From Epiperipatus broadwayi (taxonomy: Eukaryota > Onychophora > Udeonychophora > Euonychophora > Peripatidae): a DNA stretch of 64,000 nt. The first letter of the stretch is position 1, and every line of letters begins with the position of its first letter. Position numbers and translations under genes: made by a program. Location of the stretch: contig JAQFVV010012510.1 in assembly GCA_028023455.1 (NCBI GenBank), positions 1,304,001-1,368,000 of the forward strand, written 5' to 3'. Positions 11,304-24,232 of this stretch are shown in pieces. The notes beneath the pieces were generated by a model. That model did no database searches and was not told the DNA's origin. It worked only from the letters and a program-made list of their open reading frames with translations.

Positions 11304-12981
11304 TTTTTTTATCATAGAAGGGTTTATCGTTAAAAGCATAAATTAGACAGTTTTATAAGATATAATTTTAGAATCACATTTAAATAAAACTTAAAGAATT
11401 AAAAACTTGATTTAACTAAAACTTGATTTAATTGAAATTTGATTTAAGATTGCTTTTAAAAGAAAAAAAAGCAAGGTGGAGTTCGTTTTGTCTTATAATA
11501 AAATAAATAAATAAATAATATAATCAAAGGAATGTAGTAAACAATGGGAGCTAATGGCAAACATGAGAAATTTCCATTAAATGGCTAGTTAGTGAAATAA
11601 CTCTGTTAAAGAAATTGAAATTTGCAATCATCTAAAGAATGACCAATGAAACTGTGTAGAGGGTCGAAAGAAAAGAAATAATTGTCCTATAGCAGAAATT
11701 CAGAATGTAGATTGAATCCGCAAGATAAGGACCGTAAAATATAAAAGGGGCGAACTTTCTATTGTTATAGTTATTAGATTGAATTTGATATTATGATTAA
11801 AATTTGATTCTGATTCGGTTCGGTTACTTATTCTTAAATTCATATTCATATTATTAATATATGGCAAAAGTTAAATAAAACATAATGCTGCATTGTTAAA
11901 CCCATCATGTGGACAGCCGGCCGAATCCTTCCCTACAATACCAACAGCAGACAGTTCGAAGGTCGATCATGTTCACATAAAACAAGAAGGAAGCGGAGTG
12001 TCCATGGTGAAGCCCACAGGATCCCAAATGACATTGGGAAAAGGATCGCAAAGAGTTAGCGCTAACTGACCGAAGGAAATACTATCAGAAGTTATGCTCG
12101 GAACTAGGCATAAAAGAGAATGCTAGGTAATATTTATTTTATTCTTAATTCACTAATTAAAAGCCGTAGTAATGTATGGAATAATAAACTCTGAACTTTA
12201 TGTTATGAACAATAATTACTAATTGTCTTTAGCTCCATTATCCAGGGATTTTTATTGTGATTTCAAATATATTTGTGTGCGTATAATTATTTTCTAAATG
12301 TATGTATAATATGATATTTTGGTTATATTAAATATTATCTAAACTTGAGCAAAAGTGTAATTAATTATATTATAAGACCAAACGAAGTGAACAGCGTAAA
12401 CGGAGATTTAATGGGTTAGTGATTACTTATAAAAAAAAAAAGGAAATAAATATCGTAGATCAAATAAATAATAAATGTTATAATAATGAATTTTAGTTTA
12501 GAAATGGGATATGAATATCCTATGAGATTATGAGAGCGAAATAAATTTTAAATTAGAATTTGGAAAAGGAAGCGAGAAAACTAGCGCAGAGAAAGATTCG
12601 TAAATTGATTTTTTTAAGTAGGTGGATTTTGTATTTTATTGATTGTTTTAGCTGAGCTAGCAGGAGCGGGTACTAGATCGTATTGGTCAGGCAGACTTGT
12701 CGACAAAGGTCGGCTGGCGCCCATTGGATTTTTTCCTTTAAATAAATAAAGAGTTTGGTTGGCTAATGTGTAATCTAGTAAACGAGTATTAATATTATTG
12801 GTGAATGTTTGCAAATGATATTGACCACTCTACCCGAGGTACTGATGGCCCGATGATAGGATTTTGTGTAAGAGGGAGGTACAAAGTTCTGTATCAAGTC
12901 GTTATTATAAATATTAAATATTTTATTGATGTTATATAAGTGATGTTTATAAAAGTTACAAGATGACGCAAAAGGGGCTAG
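11304..12981 (+). mobile_element. 5'-truncated LTR of a second Ty3/gypsy family (LTR B)
   Basis: No ORF, but the order of short landmarks parallels the LTRs of the element at 16454-24232: a TTTTGTCTTATAATA block, a TATAAAAGG box at 11740-11748, an ACATGGACAG-like block near 11910, and a GCTAG…GCTGGCGCC…GGATTTT segment near 12656-12732 followed by AATAAATAAAGAG. Similarity is moderate (perhaps 60% by eye), so it is a related family and not the same one. The first ~100 bp of the family LTR are missing at the junction with element A. The right end runs into the palindrome arm at 12982. Confidence 0.6.
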
Positions 12982-13934
12982 GTTCATTATATAGGAAGTA
13001 TATTGAATGTGAGTTGGAGGTAGAAATGGTCAAGGGACGATTAGATTATTTAGATTGAGTTTGGAGTTATTATTTAACCCTCACATATATAAGTATAAGT
13101 ATAAGTGTTTGGTTATTGTTTTTTCTTGCCTTTTTTTATTTGGTATAGTTAATGTTAGATGATTTATACTGATTATAACAGATAAATGTTGTATAAATTT
13201 TTATAATATGTATAAAAGATGATTGATTTATGGCATCATCCAAGTTTTATAAATAAGCTAATAAAAAGTATGTTTTAAAAATATATCATATTTAAGGTAT
13301 TATAAAAGCACACATATTCGAAAATATACAATTCGTATATTAAATATTAGTCAATTTTGGTTTTACTGTAGAAGAAATATAATTAGTTAGCAAAGTGCAT
13401 AAAATAATATTTTTTTTGTTTATTCATTATTTATTTTGTCTTTTAATTTTTAATAAATGTTTTGATGAATTAAAAGCCCAAATGAATTGCTTGATTATAT
13501 ACATTCAATTCTCCATTTCCACACACACACATATATGGTTAACATAGCATAGCCTTAAAATATATAGATTTGCCATTAGAAGTCAATTTATTTAATCTGT
13601 CTGGAGATGATAAATCACCATATTACAGTGCTAATAATATATTCTACTTTGCTTAGAATAGGTGGTGATGTGGATAAAAAGATACCCAATCCTCATCATT
13701 ATCTATCTTATATTAAATATGATAATTGATAATTTTGCAATAGTTTTATAATTAAATAAATGTGTGGCATATGATTAAATTAGTGTTACAGAATTGTTAT
13801 TAATAAATGTTTTATTACTCTTATTTGCATCCTATATAAAGATCATATCCTATAACCTCAACTGAGCTAAGCCATAGAATAATTACAATATAAGAATCTT
13901 TTAAATAAGTTTAAAAGCAATTTACAATTATAAA
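12982..13934 (+). repeat. Inner left arm of the palindrome
   Basis: Reverse complement of 13950 to about 14896 with few mismatches. The first 308 bp (12982-13289) duplicate 363-670 directly, and this copy is less like the opposite arm than 363-670 is. For example, several positions in the TTTGGAG…TTAACCCTCAC stretch agree between 363-670 and the right arm but not here. No coding potential. Confidence 0.88.
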
Positions 13935-13949
13935 TTTTATTCTATCTTG

Positions 13950-15276
13950 TTTATAATTGTAAATTGCTTTTAAACTTATTTAAAAGATTCTTATATTGTA
14001 ATTATTCTATGGCTTAGCTCAGTTGAGGTTATAGGATATGATTTTTATATAGGATGCAAATAAGAGTAATAAAACATTTATTAATAACAATTCTGTAACA
14101 CTAATTTAATCATATGCCACACATTTATTTAATTATAAAACTATTGCAAAATTATCAATTATCATATTTAATATAAGATAGATAATGATGAGGATCGGGT
14201 ATCTTTTTATCCACATCACCACCTATTCTAAGCAAAGAAGAATATATTATTAGCACTGTAATATGGTGATTTATCATCTCCAGACAGATTAAATAAATTG
14301 ACTTCTAATGGCAAATCTATATATTTTAAGGCTATGCTATGTTAACCATATATGTGTGTGTGTGGAAATGGAGAATTGAACGTATATAATCAAGCAATTC
14401 ATTTGGGCTTTTAATTCATCAAAACATTTATTAAAAATTAAAAGACAAAATAAATAATGAATAAACAAAAAAAAATATTATTTTATGCACTTTGCTAACT
14501 AATTATATTTCTTCTACAGTAAAACCAAAATTGACTAATATTTAATATACGAATTGTATATTTTCAAATATGTGTGCTTTTATAATATCTTAAATATGAT
14601 ATATTTTTAAAACATACTTTTTATTAGCTTATTTATAAAACTTGGATGATGCCATAAATCAATCATCTTTTATACATATTATAAAAATTTATACAACACT
14701 TATCTGTTATAATCAGTGTAAATCATCTAACATTAACTATACAAAATAAAGAAAGGCAAGAAAAAACAATAACCAAACACTTATACTTATATACGTGAGG
14801 GTTAAATAATATCTCCAAACTCAATCTAAATAATCTAATCGTCCCATGACCATATGTACCTCCAACTCACATTCAATATACTTCCTATATAATGAACTTA
14901 TAACAGACAAGGTTTTAATTCTTTATTTTTTTTTTAATAAACTTCATTAACAAAATTGAAGCATAATAAATACAATTTTTTAAAATAATAATTTATAGCA
15001 TCACGCACACATCCGAATATCTATAATCACCTATAATATAATTTCTAGATCATACAAAATAATAGATTATCATATTATAATGATATGAAGTTACATTGTT
15101 TTTTTTTTTTAAAGAAAACAAAAAAAAATTAAAAAAAATTGGTTATACATCTGTTGTAATCAATAACGAAAATACTTATCAATATGCTATCCTTACATGT
15201 TAAGTTTTTTTAAAAAAAAAAAATTGAAAGTTGAAAGAAACATACACATTAGTTTCAAAGACAACAGTAAATTATA
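13950..15276 (-). repeat. Right arm of the palindrome
   Basis: Continuous 1.33-kb arm, complementary first to 13934-12982 and then, further out, to 670-1. Only 15 bases (13935-13949) separate the two inner arms, so a transcript or single strand could fold into a hairpin of at least 0.95 kb. No ORFs with recognisable domains. Confidence 0.88.
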
Positions 15277-16453
15277 ACATAAAAAAATGTCTATCCATTG
15301 TTAAAGCATTTGTTAAGAATGACAATAGTCTTTTTTTTTACCCTAGAATCTGTTATAGGCATGATGAATGACATTTGCATGCATTGGAATTATTTTGTTA
15401 TATATGCGTGAATAGCAAAGTTATACAGTATAAAATTATCTTCTTGATATAACATTAAATAGATAAACTTTTTCATTTTAAATTTTATTTTGTAGAATAT
15501 TGATAGAAAATTCTTAAAATTGAAAATCAAGCATTTAATTATAGCATCTAATAAGAAAATTTTAGCTAGCTTTATTTTAAACAATTTTGCCATTTTAATA
15601 TTGTTTAGCTTTGGTAATACTTTAAAATAAATCATGATTATTTAGCTTACATATTATCCAGGCATTTTAAAGGTAGTGAATATGGACCATCATTTGGCAG
15701 AAATTTGGAGGCTGGTATCCCTCTGGGGGGGTTTATCTCCTCATTTATATATCATTCCAGTAGTATTTTAACAAAAATTCTCCACAGGTATATTATTAGA
15801 ATCCTTGCGATGTTTTTTTATATTTGTTCTAATACTCTTAGAGTGTTATTGAATCTTTTAAGTTTTTTTTTACATCTTCTTTCTTGGAACTTTTTTTTTA
15901 CTTTCCTTCAAGTTTTAAACTCTATGTTCTTTTTTACTCATGCTCTCTGTGTTTTTTTATTACAATCAACTTTGGAAATGTGCCAGAATTTTACTTATAA
16001 AATTTTAACAATACAATGTTTGAATGGAATAAACATAATAATAAAAAAATATTAAATATTAATTTATAAATGTTATTCACGAATATATAAATAATCCTTA
16101 TCATTTTTAAATATAAGATTATGAACAATACATAATCAGTAAATAATAAATAAAATATAGGAAAGAAAATTCTAATTTATACTATATCTATATTTCTGCT
16201 CATTATAACATGTAAATTTTTCTACTATATACAAACATCCCTAATATTGTTCATCCTCCTCTTCTACTACCAAACATATATAATCCAAAACTCTACCAAT
16301 CAGTACACCCAATTAAAGTTTTAATTTTTCAACTAGCAAATTACATCTCAATTCATTTTTCTCAGATAATTTTCTTTAGCCATTGTTAGCACAAATGTGA
16401 ACTTCCCACATTTCTTCCTGGTGCCAACCTGGAAGGTTACAATATATATATAT
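15277..16453. other. Intergenic AT-rich stretch
   Basis: No supported gene. A 116-residue open frame at 15705-16055 is T-rich and low in complexity, with no recognisable domain. A short AT run precedes the next LTR. Confidence 0.6.
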
Positions 16454-18274
16454 TGTACCAAAGTACATTGATCTTAAAGTAATTGTATGAGTCCCATGTT
16501 TTAAAAATATAAAAATTTAATATTAAGAGAATATAATGTAAAAACTAAAGAGTAGGGGGAAGGGGGAATTTGTACTAGATAAAATAAACTGTAAACACTG
16601 TTTAAAATAATAAGTTGTTTAAAATAATAAGCTGTTTAAAATAAAAGATTTTTTTTTGTTTAAAAGAAGAAAAAAATCTTGTAATAAATAAATGATTTAA
16701 TATTTTTTAAATGAATTTTTAATAAAATAATAAAGAGATTTCATTTTATCTTATAATAATAAATAAATATATATATGTGTGTGTATGCAATTTTTAATAA
16801 AAAGTAGATGCCAGAAGCTGATTTTATTTCATTAGAGAAGAACGCTGCTGCTAAAAATAAAGTTTTCCATTGTTTAAAACAGTATAAATAGCTCAATTTT
16901 TGTTCATTCTGGGTTCGGACTTTCTCATTTTAATAAAATATTTTTGAAGTAATATTTCCAAAATTTGCATTGTTTAAAAACCAATGTATTTGCAGTTGAT
17001 CGATAGCCGCTCTCTACACATTTAAGATCTGCAATTAGTTCAGAAAGTAATCATGTTGAAACAGACTACATGGACAGTGGAGTGCAGGGAATGTCAAACC
17101 AGCCACGAAAAATCATAACAAGTCACAGGATCCACAAGTGAATCATTTACTGGTCACTGATGAGTTAAGAGGTAATTCCATTATATTGTTTCTGTCGTAT
17201 TTTAAAACCTAGGTAATTATTTGACTTTGATATCTAAACATTCCGATTTCCTTTTAAAAATAAAGATAGACTTTATTTAAAAAACTTTGAACTTTTTGAA
17301 TTTAACTTTAAAAAAAAGAATAAACTTTAAATTTAAAAAAAAAATTAATATTTGCAATGATAAATAAGTAAAAGCAGCTTCTATGAAATAATATTTTTGG
17401 CATGCACATATGTGTGATTTGATTTTTAAACTTAAACTTAAAAAAATAATAATAATAAAATATGATGTAACGTGTATAATTTATTTGCTTAAGTAATATA
17501 TTAAAATGCTTATTTTAATCTTTTAAAAAAAGAAGTGTATGTGTGTTTCATTATAAGATAAAACGATGCATTTATTTTAAAATAAAGTAAAACATTTAAA
17601 TTATTTTTCTTAAAATATTTATGTTTATTTCTGATATGTGCAGGTAAGTATAAATATTTATTTTCTTAATAAGAGTAGGAGGAAAAAAATCCAATCATTA
17701 ATAATAGTATTTTAGAAAAGATTCACCAAGTTAAATCTATAAATGTTTAGCATTCAGTATAATGTTGTTATTATTAGTTTTAAAGGAACAAAGTATTATT
17801 TTGAATGGTCCGGGGGAAATTATTTTAGTTTTAGAAAATAATAGCAGTTTAGAACAGGTGGGCATTTAAGATACCTTTTGTTTGTTTATTAGTGGGTGGT
17901 TGGAACCGACTGAGCTAGTGGACATTTCAGGCACTGGATTATGCTGATCAGATGGACATGCTAATTCTAATGTAATTAGCTGGTGCCTAAGGGATTTTCT
18001 TTCTTCTTTAAAAAATAATAATAAAGTGTTTATTTGATCGGTATATATTTGGAAGTTGAGTGTTGAATGTTATTAATAGTTCGCTATTGATAATAGTTGA
18101 CACTTTGCCTGAAAGCCAACCATTTCTATAAAGGAAATTTTGGAAGATAAAATATTATAAAAATATTAGTTAATATTTTATTTGTCGATGTTTAGTGTTT
18201 GTTGTTTCCCATAGTTTAAAAGTTTAAATTATAAGTAGTAGTTTTTTTATTGTTGTTTGAAGGAGGTTGGTTTA
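16454..18274 (+). repeat. 5' LTR of element C
   Basis: Begins TGTACCAAAG and ends near GGTTGGTTTA, about 1.82 kb. It contains a TATAAATA box at 16883-16890 followed by the GTTCGGACTTTCTC block, also seen in the other LTR, which probably marks the promoter and transcription start region. The 3' terminus is TA where CA is usual, so the exact end is uncertain by a few bases. Confidence 0.88.
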
Positions 18275-18276
18275 TT

Positions 18277-18294
18277 TGGCATGTCAATGTGGCG
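18277..18294 (+). promoter_or_regulatory. Candidate primer-binding site of element C
   Basis: TGGCATGTCAATGTGGCG starts two bases after the inferred LTR end. Only position and the TGG start support it; I could not match it to a tRNA. Confidence 0.4.
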
Positions 18295-18543
18295 TGAAAC
18301 TAGATGTTTCAAGTGGAAGAACCAATGGAAGTTGTAATTTTGGTGTATGATTAAAGGTGATTTCCGTGGATGTTAAAACGTGGAAGTGAAATTCTTAAGA
18401 TAAAAAAAACTCCAAATGAGGAAGATAGATGGATATGAGGCATAAAATTAGAACTTAGAGGGTGGGGGTTGATTGCACCTATGTTTTGAAATAGAGGAAA
18501 AAAATATTTTACATTGGATGAAGTTAAATAAATTGTTAATGAA

Positions 18544-19475
18544 ATGGAAACAGTAAGTCGGGTTATAAAGATAAGAACTTTTTCAGGGAAAAGAGGGGAA
18601 ATGATGAATAGACATTTAGAGAGTTTGGAGCAGTTTTTTTTCTGTAGTGAATTTAATGAAACAGTTAAGGTTAATATAGCCATTAGTTATATACAGGATG
18701 AGGCTGAAGTTTGGTGGGAGTCAATGGGAGTAAAACCAATGAGTTTTGAGGAGTACAAAAGAGCATTGCTGTCCAGTTATTGGGGGAGGAGGAGTGTCAG
18801 GAGGTGGTTAAATGACAGGTAGAACAAGATAAATGGTGGATAGGGGAGACATTGTGCATGTTTTTCCACAGACAAGTAGCAAAACTGAGAATAGTTACAG
18901 CATATAATTTGTCTGAGCAGCAAATTTTAAGAATAGTGAGGTGAGGTTTTCCAGAGGATATTCAACAAATAATAATGGTAAAGGACACTATAGAACAGAC
19001 TGCAGAGATACTTATGACAATGGATAATATTAGGACATGTGTAGAAAATCGGAATAAAGAAAGGAAGGCCGAGAATATGTATGGGCAAGTAGCAAACTTG
19101 ACACAGAATGAAGAGAAGGAAGAGTTGATGGTGGCATCTTATTCATGCCCAAAAATTAAAGTAAAAATAGAAGGAAGAATTGTAGATGTGTTGTTTGATT
19201 CAGGGAGTCAGGTATCAGTGATTTCACAAAAACGTTTCGATGAAATAAGTCGGAGTAATTTGAAACTAAAAACTTTACCATTAAAGAATGTATACGTAAT
19301 GTTGGCAAATGGGAAAAGAGCCAAACTAGCATCAGAACAAGCTTGGATAAGTATGAGTATAGCTGGGAAGATATATAATCACGTTATGTTGGTTTTAGAG
19401 GGATTGATACATGATGCTATCTTGGTGTCGGATTTTATGTGTGAAGTTGGGTGCATGTTAGATTATGAAAAATGA
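18544..19475 (+). pseudogene. Gag-protease remnant of element C
   Basis: Two open stretches (18544-18822 and 18975-19475) with stops between them. The first has the capsid-like segment with a WW pair (EVWWESM) and EEYKRALL, parallel to element A Gag. The second has protease DSGS (about 19198-19209) followed by the second half of protease in the same frame, ending near SDFM and LDYE. Here no frameshift is needed inside protease, unlike in element A. Stops around 18820-18975 and at 19473 break the polyprotein. Confidence 0.85.
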
Positions 19476-20980
19476 CAGGTAAAAATTAATAAGATGAAAA
19501 TTCCATTTAATGTGTGTGAGATAAAAAATGTTAAGGCGGAGTATGATGTAGAAAGTGCAGGAATAGAAATATAGAAAAAGGTGTTGGAAGATGAACTAGG
19601 AAATGAGGATGGAAAACAGTTGAAAGAATTGTTGGTTACATATGGAAGTGTATTTTCAGAAGTACCTGGAGTAATTGAGAGATATGAGTATCGGATAAAA
19701 TTTATGGAGAATCAACCATATCAAGCATGAACATATCCTATACCATATTAATATAGAAGTGCAGTGGAGAAACAACTAGAGAATATGTTAAAATGGGGAA
19801 TTATTTCTAAATGCTCATCTCCGTATAATAACCCGCTAGTGACAGTAAAAAAAATGGGTCTATTCATTTGTGTTTAGATGCAAGGCAATTAAATAAAATC
19901 ACAGTGTTAGATACTAATGCACCACCACCTATAAGGGAATTATTAATGAAGTTTCATAAAAAAAATATTTTCAACTTTTGATTTAATGGCCAGTTATTGG
20001 CAGGTCAAGCTGCATCCTGAGGACCGGAAATACACTGCTTTCCGGTATAATGGACGAGCATATAATTTTAATCAAATTCATTTTGGTTTGAAAAATAGTG
20101 GAGCAAGATTAATGCAATGCCTTGATCAAATATTATCCAATAAAATTAAAAGCTTGATTACGATATACGTGGATGATATCATTTTAGCAGCAGAAAGTGT
20201 GGAAGAACATTTCGAACATTTGAAATTGTTATTTGATGAATGTAAAAATAAAGAAATTAAGTTAAATTTAGGTAAAAGCCATTTAATGACTACAGAAGTT
20301 AAATTCTTGGGACACATAATTAGTGAACAAGGAATATCTCCAAATCCAGAGAAAATTCAAGCTATACAAAACTTTCCCAGGCCAACGAAGAAGAAAGACA
20401 TCAAGTCTTTTCTTGGGTTGTGTAATTTTTTCAATCGGTTTTATAAAAAATTTTCCTTAGATATGGAGCCTTTGTTGCAGTTATTAAGGAAAGATAAAAA
20501 ATGGGTGTGGGAAGAGCAACAAGAGTGCAGTTTTGAAAATGTAAAAAAAAGATTTTAAGAGAAGTTATGTTGACATATTCAGACTTTGATAAACCATTTG
20601 TAGTACAAATGGATAGTAGTGGAATCAGATTGGGGGCTATGTTATCTCAGATGCAAGATGATGGGAAGTATGGGGTGCTTTTCTTTGTAAGTCGTTTATT
20701 AAATGGGCCAGAGAAAAATTATACCATAACTGAGAGAGAGGCTTTAGTGATTGTGTGGGCTTTTAAAAAATTTAGGCAATATTTGATAGGATCACAGGTG
20801 GTAGTGATCACTGATCACAGGAGCCTTGAGTTTCTCAATCATAGTTTTCTTACAAATAGTAGATTGATTCGATGGAGTCTGTTTTTGCAAGAGTTCGATT
20901 ATAGGATACAGTATTGTCCAGGCAAAGACAATATGATGGCAGATGCTTTAAGTCGATACCCGATAGAACACCAGACATGA
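19476..20980 (+). pseudogene. Reverse transcriptase-RNase H remnant of element C
   Basis: The RT N-terminus (about 19500-19985) is out of frame with several stops. 19986-20558 keeps the palm with YVDD near 20167-20178. An indel in an A-run just before 20558 shifts the frame. RNase H continues at 20567-20980 with MDSSG, EREALVIV, TDHRS and ADALSR all present. The retained ADALSR supports the idea that LSC in element A is a later change. Confidence 0.88.
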
Positions 20981-20998
20981 CATTTAAATTGTAATAAT

Positions 20999-22256
20999 GT
21001 GTATATAGCAACAGCAGAAATATGTCAAGGTGAAAATATGGAATGTGGTTTGAAAAGGTTAAGAGAGTTACAAGAAAAAGATGCAGAATGTAAACAAGTA
21101 ATATACTATTTGCTTCATCAATCTGTGAGTAGACCTATAAACAATACTCTATGGAAATATAGGAAACAATATTGTTTAAAAGATTTTGCAGAATAAAGTA
21201 AAAGATAGTAAAGATACACGTATTGTTTTGCCAATAGTTATGCGGAAACAGATGATTAAGTACATACATGAAAAGTACGGACATTATGGGGCAAGTAAAA
21301 TTGAAGGATGGATAAATAATTGGTTTTATTGGCCAAGTATGTATAGGAGTGTCTTAAATGTCATTGAGGGGTGTATAGTGTGTGCAAAAATCAAACCTCC
21401 TAATATGTCAAATACGGGACCTTTGAGACCGATATACGCATATCAGCTGAATAGTTTATTAGCAATAGATTTTTATGGACCATTACCTCAATTTAATCGA
21501 AAGAAATATCTGGTTGTGACTTATGATGTTTTTTCTAAGTTTGTGGCTATTTATCTGGTGGCGCAGGCTGATGCTAAACAGACTATAAGGGTTCTTGAAC
21601 GTCAACATTTTCGAGATATGGGAATCCCAAGACAAATAATGTCAGATCACGGAATGCCTTTTATGTCTGATGAATGGAAAAGATGGACAGAGCATCATAA
21701 GATAAGACATATACTCACTTCAATTCGTAAGCCGCAGTCCAACCCATGCGAACAAGTAATGAGAGAACTGGTATGTTTATTTCATGTGTATTTACAGAAT
21801 AATCATCATGGATGGGTGAAGAAGGCAATGAGAATAGCTGACATGATAAATTGGTCAAAGAATGAATCGACAGGATTCGAGCCCATTAGACTTCATCAAG
21901 GAAAGAATATTCCATATCTGTTCAAAACTATTTTACCGGTTAAAGCGCAGTATATTGACAGGAAAAAAGATGTTGTTAAGGCATGCTATAGGCTTAGAAA
22001 GATGGGTAGTATAAGGCAAAAGAGACAAGGGAAGGTTAGATATGTGTTTAGGTTGGGAGATGATGTTATGGTAAGGGTAAATCCAGTAAGTCATCCGGAG
22101 AAAGGAATATATAAAAAATTTCAGCCAATATATGATGGGCCTTATAAGATCATAAAAGTATATGGAAATAATGCATTTGAAATTGCTCAAGGGTCGGAGA
22201 AAAAAGGAACGTTCAATGCTCGATCTTTACAATTACTAAAAAAAATGAATAAATAA
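20999..22256 (+). pseudogene. Integrase remnant of element C
   Basis: A short open segment (20999-21196) covers the RNase H-integrase linker. A frame change then leads to 21186-22256 (356 residues). In that frame H28, H33, C63, C66 and the triad D95, D154, E189 (spacing 35) are intact, and a GPY motif lies near the C-terminus. The domain is well kept although the element cannot make a full polyprotein. Confidence 0.88.
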
Positions 22257-22400
22257 ATAAATTTATAATGGGATGGGGGTTATAGTAAATAAATAAGAAT
22301 ACACGCATACAGTTAAACAAATGTGAAGTAAATAAAATTAGATTGTTTATAAGTTTAAATTCTGAGAAAACTAAAATGCTCAGAATGATATTTTAGTTTC

Positions 22401-22417
22401 AGAGGAGGGACGGAGAT
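22401..22417 (+). promoter_or_regulatory. Polypurine tract of element C
   Basis: AGAGGAGGGACGGAGAT is followed by AA and then the TG of the 3' LTR. It is almost all purines and in the position expected for plus-strand priming. Confidence 0.75.
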
Positions 22418-22419
22418 AA

Positions 22420-24232
22420 TGTACCAAAGTACATTGATATTAAAGTAATTGTATGAGTCCCATGTTTTAAAAATATAAAAATTTAATATTAAGAGAATAA
22501 AATATAAAAACTAAAGAGTAGGGGGGAGGGGGAATTTGTATTAGATAAAATAAACTGTAAACACTATTTAAAATAATAAGTTGTTTAAAATAATAAGCTG
22601 TTTAAAATAAAAGATTTTTTGTTTAAAAGAAGAAAAAAATCTTGTGATAAATAAATGATTTAATATTTTTTGAAATGAATTTTAATAAAATAATAAAGAG
22701 ATTTCATTTTATCTTATAATAAATAAGTAAATATATGTGCATGTGTGTATGCATATTTTAATAAAAAGTAGATGCCAGAAGCTGATTTTATTTCACGCGA
22801 TGAAGAAAGCTGCTGCTAAAAATAAAATTTCCATTGTTTAAAACAGTATAAATAGCTCAATTTTTGTTCATTCTGGGTTCGGACTTTCTCATTTTAATAA
22901 AATATTTCTGAAGTAATATTTCCAAAATGTTGCATTGTAAAAAACCAATGTATTTGCAGTTGATCGATAGCCACTCTCTATGCATTTAAGATCTGCAATT
23001 AGTTCAGAAAGTAATGATGTTGATCTAGACTACATGGACAGTGGAGTGCAGGGAATGTCAAACCAGCCACGAAAAATCATAACAAGTCACAGGATCCATG
23101 AAGGAATCATTTACCGGTCACTGATGAGTTAAGAGGTAATTCCATTATACTGTTTCTGTCGTATTTTAAAACCTAGGTAATTATTTGACTTTGATATCTA
23201 AACATTCCGATTTCCTTTTAAAAATAAAGATAGACTTTATTTAAAAAACTTTGAACTTTTTGAATTTAACTTTAAAAAAAAAAAAACTTTAAATTTAAAA
23301 AAAAAATTAATATTTGCGATGATAAATAAGTAAAAGCAGCTTCTATGAAATAATATTTTTGGCATGCATGTATGTGTGATTTGATTTTTAAACTTAAACT
23401 TAAAAAAAATAATAATAATAAAATATGATGTAACGTGTATAATTTATTTGCTTAAGTAATATATTAAAATGCTTATTTTAATCTTTTAAAAAAAGAAGTG
23501 TATGTGTGTTTCATTATAAGATAAAACGATTCATTTATTTTAAAATAAAGTAAAACATTTAAATTATTTTTCTTAAAATATTTATGTTTATTTCTGATAC
23601 GTGCGGGTAAGTATAAATATTTATTTTCTTAATAAGAGTAGGAGGGAAAAAATCCAATCATTAATAATAGTATTTTAGAAAAGATTCACCAAGTTAAATC
23701 TATAAATGTTTAGCATTCAGTATAATGTTGTTATTATTAGTTTTAAAGGAGCAAAGTATTATTTTGAATGGTCCAGGGAAATTATTTTAGTTTTAGAAAA
23801 TAATAGTTTAGAACAGGCAGGTGTTTAAGATACCTTTTGTTTGTTTATTAGTGGGTGATTGGAACTGATTGAGCTAGTGGACATTTCAGGCACCAGATTA
23901 TGCTGATCAGATGGACATGCTAATTCTAATGTAATTAGCTGGCGCCTAAGGGATTTTCTTTCTTGTTTAAAAAATAATAATAAAGTATTTATTTGATCGG
24001 TATATATTTGGTAGTTGAGTGTTGAATGTTATTAACAGTTCGCTATTGATAATAGTTGACACTTTGCCTGAAAACCAACCATTTCTATAAGGGAAATTTA
24101 GGAGGACAAAATATTAAAAAATATTAGTTAATATTTTATTTGCCGATGCTTAGTGTTTGTTGTTTCTCATAGTTTAAAAGTTTAAATTATAAGTAGTAGT
24201 TTTTTTATTGTTGTTCGGAGAAGGTTGATTTA
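22420..24232 (+). repeat. 3' LTR of element C
   Basis: About 1.81 kb, direct copy of 16454-18274 with scattered substitutions and small indels. TATAAATA box at 22847-22854. It ends GGTTGATTTA before an AT run. Confidence 0.88.

Larger units (their letters stand above)
16454..24232 (+). mobile_element. Degenerate Ty3/gypsy LTR retrotransposon (element C)
   Basis: A 7.8-kb element with direct LTRs at 16454-18274 and 22420-24232. The internal order is gag, protease, RT, RNase H, integrase on the plus strand. A purine tract (22401-22417) abuts the 3' LTR, and a TGG-initial candidate PBS starts at 18277. The frames are broken by several stops and indels, and the LTRs differ more than those of element A, so it is older and inactive. 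Flanks on both sides are ATAT repeats, consistent with an ATAT target duplication but not proof. Its proteins are clearly related to those of element A. Confidence 0.92.

Noticed and set aside
13500-14400. CRISPR-like or tandem array in the palindrome region
   Set aside because: The symmetry is a single inverted repeat, with no direct repeat-spacer pattern.
15705-16055. 116-residue hydrophobic open frame
   Set aside because: T-rich, low-complexity translation without homologous landmarks; no splice or regulatory support.
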